Source of the DNA: a virus
DNA: 48,151 nucleotides
Virus record (IMG/VR): IMGVR_UViG_3300047476_000283
Location: 1 to 48,151 of that record
Strand: one strand, 5' to 3'
In this document: piece after piece, positions 42,601 to 48,151 of the stretch
Numbering within the stretch: the stretch's first letter is position 1
How the letters are laid out: each line of letters starts with the position of its first letter
The notes under the pieces: generated by a model
What the model was told of the DNA's origin: nothing
What the model saw: only the letters and a program-made list of their open reading frames with translations
Database searches by the model: none
Made by a program: the position numbers and the translations under genes

Positions 42601-43423
42601 CTGTTGAATCTAACCCACCATAAACAACTACTGGGTCGCCAATATTATATGATAAGCCTCTGCGCTTTTGTTGTGGATCTGTGTTGATGTTAGAGTCAAC
42701 AACGATGCTGGATATAGCGCCAGTGATCTTTTCTGCGAATAGCTGTTCAACTCCATCCTCATCAAGATAATAAATCTCAATGTTCTCACCATTGGTGAAT
42801 TCTTTTACCAGATTAGAGACATAAATCTCTAGAATTTGATTACCGAAAACGCTATCTACTGTTAGATACGCAGCTTCAATTGTACAGGTGGCCTTTGATT
42901 CAGCGCCAGTACCTTTTCGCTTACTCAATAGTGATGGGTTGATTCCTTGATTTGCTTCGCTCAGATTTAACTGGAACGCCAGTGGCCTCTTCCACTTTCC
43001 GTCTGAGGCGATTAGGATTTGCTTTTTGGGCAGCAGTATTTCTATTTCTTCATTATACAATACTCTAAACAGCCACTTGACAGATTCTTCTGTACCCTTT
43101 TTATTATAGAATTCTCGGGCACCTTTAACTATCTTGCGCAAATCTAGTGCGGTGCTTTCTGGAAAATATGGCAGAAGTTCTTGCTTGAACTTGCTGACGA
43201 ATGGATCTAGAGTCTCGTCAATATCGCGATACTTTTCTGCATTCTCAATATGATATACAGTATTTCCATAGTTGTATGACGATCCATTATATGTGAATGA
43301 ACCATTATCTTCAAGCCAAGCATAATACTTTTCTAGGAATGTCCTGAATTTAGGATGGTCGCCCTTGACGAAATCTGGTAACTGGTTACCAAGTAATCCT
43401 GATACGGTTTTTTCTGTTGCCAT
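39680..43423 (-). CDS. Baseplate wedge-like protein at gp7 position with a C-terminal carbohydrate-binding-like domain (1247 aa)
   Basis: The N-terminus TVSGLLGNQLPDFVKGDHPKFRTFLEKYYAWLEDNG, then YRDIDETLDPFVSKFKQELLPYFPE and FYNKKGTEESVKWLFRVLYNEEIEILLPKKQIL, is a conserved opening in T4-like marine baseplate proteins. By order (gp6 - this - gp8) it takes the gp7 position. The middle has beta GxGY repeats (NPGSGYANGDTIEVTG, SRGEGYYDDKQATVTG). Residues about 993-1188 are a jelly-roll-like cassette: TNLIRKSNEFSNTSYWSRYSG, APDGTYSAYKL, IISVHAKAAERRH-type and GVYIWGAQAENGHTLSPYI. The last 55 residues look like wedge sequence again. Binding role of the cassette is inferred. Confidence 0.75.
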   Translation of the reverse strand: MATEKTVSGLLGNQLPDFVKGDHPKFRTFLEKYYAWLEDNGSFTYNGSSYNYGNTVYHIENAEKYRDIDETLDPFVSKFKQELLPYFPESTALDLRKIVKGAREFYNKKGTEESVKWLFRVLYNEEIEILLPKKQILIASDGKWKRPLAFQLNLSEANQGINPSLLSKRKGTGAESKATCTIEAAYLTVDSVFGNQILEIYVSNLVKEFTNGENIEIYYLDEDGVEQLFAEKITGAISSIVVDSNINTDPQQKRRGLSYNIGDPVVVYGGLDSTATAADAIAVVGDVEQGSIESVVTSFGGYGFTEYSDTEVLVLRNAGDDPGANTSAVVRVSAIDYANVSSSQESFLETIRVGTTPIEHLKNYLLSEGNWVPLTNNRNILIGLTETSSAVQYQNNEPVYANGSSYATANFKGYILNANNVSGFGLGGAACTNTVIIYAVSNTVPLTTAGFLLSQTVTGAYTGKVFTAAASVANSQLHANINSVIEQGMIYNYLDTGSIRGFTVVNGGYGFRSTPPIQVGSYYDTLESINYSYDSQYSSKATWRQPMGATGQIAHIYIDNPGSGYANGDTIEVTGRGYGFSGYINVDTSGGISDVTITSRGEGYYDDKQATVTGSGSGATLTAYGFGDGLSYSVQTGAIGKVKTINTISRGFDYVEAPTVSLKVVDMVINEIGATETLSEGELVYQGNSLEDPVFTGLVKKYQRSNNHLRLFNYSGNSFTNFNSSLPFTSEGGVVFTIDTTKRVDAPSSYSAQIRSTGLSNPMFYGNGKARARAEFYNGLIRYPGFYLGTDGFLSADKKIQNDSFYHNYSYVIESEKSLTEYRNTIRDIVHPIGTSMLAKTIAYSTDQLDTSSNGQVVSITQSQSTTNVTIDPYGVAGYATFRGTTNASSVANVGDILIAGNTSTGRYSVRAIKSIANTQAMPSLQLNFVDGVYFMAPANTVIAELDGSTAYVGSGTLVATNGSNTLVVSGNSSPISPLLRADTDAIEFVMPDYRTNLIRKSNEFSNTSYWSRYSGAPASVNVSISTGTTAPDGTYSAYKLRENSAVLADHYIIHSISSGRHQDQPITISVHAKAAERRHIILYMASVPSNGTSARIEVDLVTGTIYKITNIGVILDVGSEYIGDGWWRLWLTGILPNAESAFFILLAPSTGTGVYNYTGAVDSGVYIWGAQAENGHTLSPYIATDTTVVTSTTPITTVFSANAVSVSGNRIQINTWSERITSDATDIPYMVYPQYSNSEYSIIRAG
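39778..39785 (-). promoter_or_regulatory. Near-consensus late promoter (AATAAATA) before the lectin-like gene
   Basis: AATAAATA lies at the end of the 1247-residue gene, about 100 bases before the ATG of the 418-residue adhesin gene. It has one mismatch to the T4 late consensus and lies inside coding sequence. Confidence 0.35.
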
Positions 43424-43424
43424 G

Positions 43425-45485
43425 TTAAATCACCAACGAAGAAACTCTAACGTCGATAGAAGATGGATCTGTATTATCTAGGGTTAGAATAGAATTGCGT
43501 TTTGTCGAAAACACCGTTGTTTCTGGCGAAGCTTTGAATGTCATAGTTCCATACGCATCATTCACTGTTATTGGTTGGAAGTTTGTGAGCGTTATGATAC
43601 CATCGTTGTAGTAGATCTCTCCGATTTGATCATTAATGGTCTTCTTAATGTTATTGTTATCGTAATAATACAGTCGCAGAGAGCCACGCTTGCCTTCTAG
43701 AACGACTTTAGCAGTAGCGCCACTCCCATTTCCACCAACAATTCTAGCGATAGCTGACGTGTAGTTTGATCCAGCGCTGATGACATTAATCGACTTGAGC
43801 TTGCCATTAACTATTATGGCTCTGGCTGTTGCACCAGTTCCGTCGCCTTCAATAACAACTTCTGGTAATTCGGTATAACCAGAACCAGCTTCTAGAATCT
43901 GAATCTCGTCAATACCAGAGAACGACTGAGGGACTTCTTCAATGAAGCATGTTCTCAGAGTTCCCAATTCGTCATAGTGCGTGAACGATGGGGAAGAGAA
44001 TACTTTCTCCAAGCTCGTGCCTTTCTTGATTGGTATGTTGTAGTTTAATGTGTAGCTGGCAGCAACGCCCAGCGCTGGTCTGAATCTCTTTTCCAGGACC
44101 AATTTTACTGAGTTGTTCTCGATTGATGGATCAGCGTCATCGATTGCTCTGATTAGTCTAGACAGCTTAAACGAACCATTAAATGCATTTAGATTGGTTT
44201 CCGCAAAATCTAAAATTGCATTATAGACTAGTGTCTTAATTTCGCCAGCAGTTTTGGTCGTCTTTCTTGGGTCGTAGATAACATCTGCGACACAGTTAAC
44301 ATAGTTGTAGTCAGCGGCGACATATTCTGGCGTCACCGTCAACATAGACATCGGCTGAATAACCGAATTCTTGACATACTCAACCTCAGACTCAGATATC
44401 TCATAGTTTCCGCGAGGCTTGGCTGAGAAGTATATCTTACCGTAGACAGGTGGTTCTTCCTCATCTCCACCCCAAACAATCACTGAATCGAAGTATGGAT
44501 ACTTCTTATTGATCATATTGATGTAGTCGTTTTTAGTCACTGCTCTATTTTGAGCAATAAACGACTTCGGAGCGTTGAACTTAATCTCCTCAATAGATTC
44601 TTCAAGTTTTCCAGAAGAAGATTCAGAGACTAGATCAATTGTTGGTGTGACGCCAGCCAACACAGTATTTTGTAACTTGAAAGTTCTAATACCGTTAGCC
44701 GCATCGCCAGAGGTTACGACATACGAAACAATAACGATATTGCCATCGGTCAACGACTTACCGATAATGTTATCACCAAAGTATATTTGGTACTTACCGT
44801 TGCGATTTTCTTCTAGATAATACACAGCGCTCGTACTAGAAACTGTTGTTGCGTCTTCAGCTAGAATATATGTCTCAAGGTTTGATGACTGCGCAGAAGT
44901 TTGAACCTGCACTAGAATTGTTGTGGTATCAATTCCAGCGTCGGGCAGTTCGAATACTTGTTTTGTGTTTACCTGAGCGTCATATGTAAATGTGTAGCCT
45001 ACTGGCTGACCTTCCTTTAGCTGCACATTATTGAATATAAAGTAACCATCTTCCTTGCTGGTGACTTTTTGATCAGTATTGACGAAAATATAGCTGACAC
45101 CATCCTTCGACTCAGAAACGAATCTGGTAAATCTTGGCAGAGTAAGAGCACTATTTGATCCACCAGAAACTTCTTGGAAGGAAAGATTAATTGTTGCCTG
45201 TGAAGCGACTCTAGATCTTGGTGCATAGCCTAGTAGTTTGGCGTGAGAAACTACAGAAGGTCTGGTCAGCGCCGTGTCCATAAACATCTCATTCGCCATC
45301 ATGTTCATATAGTATCCCATGTAATGGGTATTATATGCTAACACGTCAAGCAGAACAGATAGACCAGAACCCTCAAAGTTGTAATCAGAGAATTCGCTTT
45401 GACTCTTCAGAAAAGCTCTGAGATTAGTCTTTATAGTGTCAAAATCTAATTCTGTGACTCTTAGTTTAGCGTCTAAATTTGCCAT
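43425..45485 (-). CDS. gp6: Baseplate wedge protein gp6
   Basis: The 686-residue protein is the gp6 type that forms the wedge ring. The N-terminal helix-rich opening ELDFDTIKTNLRAFLKSQSEFSDYNFEGSGLSVLLDVLAYNTHYMGYYMNMMANEMFMDTALTRPSVVSHAKLLGY is diagnostic of gp6. FIAQNRAVTKNDYINMINKKYPYFDSVIVWGG and YNIPIKKGTSLEKVFSSPSF are typical of the central and C-terminal parts. Two GxGY or GxNY repeats (LEAGSGYTELPEVVIEGDG, ISAGSNYTSAIARIVGGNG) interrupt the C-terminal third, which T4 gp6 lacks to my knowledge. It starts directly after the gp25 stop (TAA ATG) as a coupled pair. Confidence 0.95.
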   Translation of the reverse strand: MANLDAKLRVTELDFDTIKTNLRAFLKSQSEFSDYNFEGSGLSVLLDVLAYNTHYMGYYMNMMANEMFMDTALTRPSVVSHAKLLGYAPRSRVASQATINLSFQEVSGGSNSALTLPRFTRFVSESKDGVSYIFVNTDQKVTSKEDGYFIFNNVQLKEGQPVGYTFTYDAQVNTKQVFELPDAGIDTTTILVQVQTSAQSSNLETYILAEDATTVSSTSAVYYLEENRNGKYQIYFGDNIIGKSLTDGNIVIVSYVVTSGDAANGIRTFKLQNTVLAGVTPTIDLVSESSSGKLEESIEEIKFNAPKSFIAQNRAVTKNDYINMINKKYPYFDSVIVWGGDEEEPPVYGKIYFSAKPRGNYEISESEVEYVKNSVIQPMSMLTVTPEYVAADYNYVNCVADVIYDPRKTTKTAGEIKTLVYNAILDFAETNLNAFNGSFKLSRLIRAIDDADPSIENNSVKLVLEKRFRPALGVAASYTLNYNIPIKKGTSLEKVFSSPSFTHYDELGTLRTCFIEEVPQSFSGIDEIQILEAGSGYTELPEVVIEGDGTGATARAIIVNGKLKSINVISAGSNYTSAIARIVGGNGSGATAKVVLEGKRGSLRLYYYDNNNIKKTINDQIGEIYYNDGIITLTNFQPITVNDAYGTMTFKASPETTVFSTKRNSILTLDNTDPSSIDVRVSSLVI

Positions 45486-45878
45486 TTATCGTACTCTTTC
45501 TAGGAAAAGGGTCACTGTTATCGGTTCAGCTGAGTTGACTAGGAAAAATGTTATCGTAACTTCATATTGTTGAGCGTCATAATCTGGATAAACATACACA
45601 CCTTCAATCTTAACTCTCGGCTCGAAGTTTCTTATGGTTAGTTCAATCTGATCCTTAATCTGGACAGCAACCAGATCGTCCATCTGTTCGAACAATAACC
45701 TATTTAGATCAGAGCCAATAGTTGGCTGAAATAGTCTTTCATAGGTATTCGTTTGAATCAAATTCTTCATAGAAGAAACTACAGCTTGCACATCTTTCTT
45801 CTTAGCAATGTCTTTAGTCACTGGGTGCATCTCAAAATCCAAATCAATATCAGTATAAGTTCTTGTTGCTAGTGACAT
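45486..45878 (-). CDS. gp25: Baseplate wedge protein gp25
   Basis: This 130-residue GPW/gp25-family protein joins wedge gp6 and starts sheath assembly. TYTDIDLDFEMHPVTKDIAKKKDVQAVVSSMKNLIQTNTYERLFQPTIGSDLNRLLFE and NFEPRVKI with the near-universal EPR motif (86-88) are clear. Length equals T4 gp25 (132). It precedes gp6 in the same transcript and overlaps the stop of the 577-residue gene as TAATG. An exact late-promoter octamer lies about 180 bases upstream, inside the previous gene. Confidence 0.96.
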   Translation of the reverse strand: MSLATRTYTDIDLDFEMHPVTKDIAKKKDVQAVVSSMKNLIQTNTYERLFQPTIGSDLNRLLFEQMDDLVAVQIKDQIELTIRNFEPRVKIEGVYVYPDYDAQQYEVTITFFLVNSAEPITVTLFLERVR

Positions 45879-47611
45879 TATTGTAGTTGCTCTATAACTG
45901 AAGTATTAAGTGTTTTGTCCAGCAAAGATTTAACGCTTGGGTCCTGATATCCTCTAGACCAATCGTACGCTAGTCTCATAGCCTCAGCGCGTTTTGATAA
46001 ATCTGCATATGCCTCATAATCAGAAGCCATGGCTGATTCAAGTGTCGCGCTGAAATTATTTATAGCAGCTGCCGCAGTTAGCAATTTTTGCTGTTTTTCT
46101 GCTGTGCTTCCTGATTGCATACCAGTAAACATTTCTTGTACAAATTCAGACAGGCTGGCTAGAATTGACTCTTGCCGTAAACCACTAGTTTGTTCAGAAA
46201 TATAGTCAGTGTTAGAAGAATCATGAGCGTTTAATATTTGATGATTCTCTATAATCTTATATTGGCTGATGTTGGTGTAGCTGGTAATTGGTTTAGCGAT
46301 CATTAGTCGTATACCATACACCACAAGACTTGTGTTTGGTATGCTGCTATTGGCAGTTACTGTAATTATCTTATTTGCTATGTTCGATGAGAATGAGATA
46401 AATGGATCAATGGTATAAGCTGTGTCCACTTCTCGACCAAAAACATATGTTCCGTCATGAATTACAGTATATTCTGACATCTGGTGTTCTATACCAGATG
46501 AACCTTGGATGTAATATTTTGCGCTTCTAAATTGATCAGAAGAAAACGATACTATGGAAGTTGCCACATTAGGAGGCAGTTCATTGTAGATAAAGTTATC
46601 TGTAGTTGACTGAGAAGTATTCCCTGCATTTTCGTTGGTCTTTTCCAACACTAACCCAGAAAGTCTATTAGTATGATCTAAAAACTCATTCAATACAGCA
46701 ACGGCGCCACCAACACCATCTCCACCACCCATGGATTCTTTTAATGCTTTATATTGTGATGTCAGCGCTGAGTCTGCAGAAACAGAAGCTAATGTTGAAC
46801 TTAATATAGTAAAATTGGAATTTGTATAGTAGAGTATTCTATCTCGAACATCTGTTATTAAATTGCCCAGAGGATTTTGGCAAAGCGCAGGTAAGTTTTC
46901 CTGCAAACTACCAGCATCACCAACATTAGCATTTATGATGTCCACTAATCCTTGTGGAATTAAGCTGGCGGATTCTTCACCAATAGTAGATAACGCCTCA
47001 TCGTCTTTGTAACTAGCTGCCGCCGCCGCAGCTAGTTCATCTAAAGTTGTGAAAGCAGAATCAACAGCTGTTTCTACTGTCAATTGAGCAACATTTGATG
47101 AACTCTCTGCAACAATAGCAGCGTTCAGTTCTGTTATTGATTCCTCTGTTGCTTGGGAAGCCCCTTCGGCAGTAGAACCAGCAGTACTACCAGCGACAGT
47201 AGAAGTCAAGCTTGGTTTTATCGTTGGCTGAGAGGCTGCATCTAAGATTTCAACAGGAACCATTTCGGTTCTTGGGTATAACTTCTTACCAAGAACCAGT
47301 TTACTCGTTTGCTTTACTGTTTCTTGTGGGTAGAAATCTGGGTTGAGAGACAATGTTAACCCAGTAGAATCTACTAACTGCTTAACTTCTAGACAATCAG
47401 CCTGAATCTCTGGGAATATTTCTTTATTGAGCTTGAGTATTCCGAGTAGAGGATTAATAGTATCCTCAAATTCAAGTATGGCTTGTGATTTAGTCTGATC
47501 CGTTGCAGTTTGAGTTATTTGCTGCTTGATCAGATTTATGGCCGATAGCGCCTCAGCGACCTCAGAGGAAGTCGTTGTACTCTGCGAATTTAATCCTCTA
47601 GAAAAACTCAT
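45878..47611 (-). CDS. Unknown baseplate-cluster protein between gp5 and gp25 (577 aa)
   Basis: I do not recognise the family. The N-terminal 110 residues are helical (EVAEALSAINLIKQQITQTATDQTKSQAILEFED, then LLGILKLNKEIFPEIQADCLEVKQLVD). A Ser/Thr/Ala-rich stretch follows (about 120-240), then a helix region, a beta part with SSGIEHQMSEYTVIHDGTYVFGREVDTAYTIDPFISF, and a helical end with TDYISEQTSGLRQESILASLSEFVQEMF. There is no signal peptide or membrane segment. Its place between spike and wedge genes and the ATGA overlap with gp5 suggest a baseplate or hub role. Confidence 0.7.
   Translation of the reverse strand: MSFSRGLNSQSTTTSSEVAEALSAINLIKQQITQTATDQTKSQAILEFEDTINPLLGILKLNKEIFPEIQADCLEVKQLVDSTGLTLSLNPDFYPQETVKQTSKLVLGKKLYPRTEMVPVEILDAASQPTIKPSLTSTVAGSTAGSTAEGASQATEESITELNAAIVAESSSNVAQLTVETAVDSAFTTLDELAAAAAASYKDDEALSTIGEESASLIPQGLVDIINANVGDAGSLQENLPALCQNPLGNLITDVRDRILYYTNSNFTILSSTLASVSADSALTSQYKALKESMGGGDGVGGAVAVLNEFLDHTNRLSGLVLEKTNENAGNTSQSTTDNFIYNELPPNVATSIVSFSSDQFRSAKYYIQGSSGIEHQMSEYTVIHDGTYVFGREVDTAYTIDPFISFSSNIANKIITVTANSSIPNTSLVVYGIRLMIAKPITSYTNISQYKIIENHQILNAHDSSNTDYISEQTSGLRQESILASLSEFVQEMFTGMQSGSTAEKQQKLLTAAAAINNFSATLESAMASDYEAYADLSKRAEAMRLAYDWSRGYQDPSVKSLLDKTLNTSVIEQLQ
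46057..46064 (-). promoter_or_regulatory. Internal late promoter TATAAATA upstream of gp25
   Basis: An exact TATAAATA lies in the 3' part of the 577-residue gene (coding AAINNFSAT), about 180 bases before the gp25 ATG. Same arrangement as the motifs inside gp17 and gp8. Chance cannot be ruled out. Confidence 0.4.
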
Positions 47612-48151
47612 TGTGGCGTCTCAAGTCCAGTTGCTGTTGGTGTTTCTGCAGAACCATTGGTAAGTATTTTACCAATTCCTCCACGCTTATCTGTTCCTGG
47701 TGGGATCTTGACTTTATTTGTTATCTTACCAGATAGCGAAAGGTTCGAACCTTGTAGAGTCGCATTACTTCCTTTCAGGCTCAGCTTTCCACCAGAACCT
47801 ATTTTCGCGGCTCCACCAGATTTGACATCGGTTGTTCCGCCAGATTCTAATTTAAGTTTGCCTGCGGCTTTGATCTTCACGTCTCCACCTGAGGACATAT
47901 TAATCTCTGATGCTTCTATGTTGAGCTTTCCAACAGACTTTAAGTTGCAGTTGCCACCAACTGTTATGTTGCAATTTCCCTCAACATAAACATAGTCCTC
48001 ACCCATTATTAGAGTGTAACCATTCTTGATAACTTTCTCAACTTTGTTACCGTCTTTGTCGATCTCAAAGAAAGTGCCAGCTTTATGGTAAAGAGCAACT
48101 CTCTCGTTGTTTTTAGTGTCGTCTAGCTCAAACGCATGCCCAGATTCTGTT
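47608..48151 (-). CDS. gp5: Baseplate hub/spike protein gp5, C-terminal part (partial, start outside window)
   Basis: The reading frame stays open to base 48151, beyond the internal Met at 48006, so this is the 3' part of a longer gene. The upstream residues ESGHAFELDDTKNNERVALYHK, then AGTFFEIDKDGNKVEKVIKNGYTLI, are the gp5/VgrG-type OB-to-needle junction. After it come octad repeats (YVEGNCNITVGGNCNLKS, GGDVKIKAAGKLKLESGG, GGTTDVKSGGAAKIGSGG) that form the triple-stranded beta-helix needle of the spike. A lysozyme domain, if present, would lie outside the window. No PAAR gene is visible downstream. It overlaps the 577-residue gene by ATGA. Confidence 0.85.
   Translation of the reverse strand, partial: TESGHAFELDDTKNNERVALYHKAGTFFEIDKDGNKVEKVIKNGYTLIMGEDYVYVEGNCNITVGGNCNLKSVGKLNIEASEINMSSGGDVKIKAAGKLKLESGGTTDVKSGGAAKIGSGGKLSLKGSNATLQGSNLSLSGKITNKVKIPPGTDKRGGIGKILTNGSAETPTATGLETPQ

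Noticed and set aside
46478-46500. Eight-base hairpin in the 577-residue gene
   Set aside because: Coding sequence, AT-rich stem and no T-run; probably incidental.
47608-48006. A complete 132-residue gene starting at 48006
   Set aside because: The same frame is open through to the window end and the upstream residues continue a gp5 domain, so 48006 is an internal Met.
1-48151. tRNA genes, photosynthesis or other host-derived metabolic genes
   Set aside because: None recognised; all space is filled by virion and packaging genes.

Overview
The window is the structural gene block of a T4-superfamily contractile-tailed phage (myovirus). It is shown in reverse: every supported gene is on the minus strand, so transcription runs from base 48151 towards base 1. 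Gene order matches the T4 core: gp5 - gp25 - gp6 - (gp7 position) - gp8 - large wedge or fibre proteins - tail-fibre region - gp13 - gp14 - gp15 - gp16 - gp17 - gp18 - gp19 - gp20 - prohead core genes - gp21 - gp22. The DUF4815-type protein, the Gly-Thr-Gln collagen-like fibres and the small structural genes resemble marine or environmental T4-like phages such as cyanophages and pelagic or alphaproteobacterial phages more than enteric T4. No host marker is present, so the host stays open. Both ends are cut: gp5 lacks its start and gp22 lacks its end.

Layout in transcription order. (1) 48151-36832 holds the baseplate: gp5 spike C-terminus, an unknown 577-residue protein, gp25, gp6, a 1247-residue wedge-like protein, a lectin-like 418-residue protein and gp8. 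(2) 36821-29278 holds a 1381-residue DUF4815-type protein, a 1054-residue structural protein and a small coiled-coil protein. (3) 29274-11332 is an 18 kb accessory tail-fibre region of 16 genes. It has four large modular fibres with collagen-like repeats (724, 699, 1504 and 1076 residues) between small virion-type proteins, and ends in a glycine-rich adhesin-like protein where T4 has the fibritin gene. (4) 11305-8251 holds neck proteins gp13, gp14 and gp15 and small terminase gp16. (5) 8267-2638 holds large terminase gp17, sheath gp18, tube gp19 and portal gp20. (6) 2603-1 holds the prohead core: a 321-residue protein with three gp21-type cleavage motifs, a 74-residue protein, a very basic 106-residue protein, protease gp21 and scaffold gp22.

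Genes are packed tightly, with many ATGA or TAATG overlaps, and the longest untranslated gap is about 50 bases. Eleven copies of the T4 late-promoter core (ATAAATA, five as the full TATAAATA) lie on the coding strand, most at gene junctions or in the 3' end of the preceding gene; several overlap a stop codon. One strong intrinsic terminator separates gp19 from gp20. Three small genes of 51, 53 and 54 residues in the fibre region are easy to miss because of their size.

The least ordinary features are: the modular fibre region, with a constant/variable Gly-Thr-Gln hexapeptide pattern and a roughly 40-residue module repeated five times in four genes; a carbohydrate-binding-like cassette inside the baseplate wedge operon; and a probable internal head protein marked by repeated protease sites.
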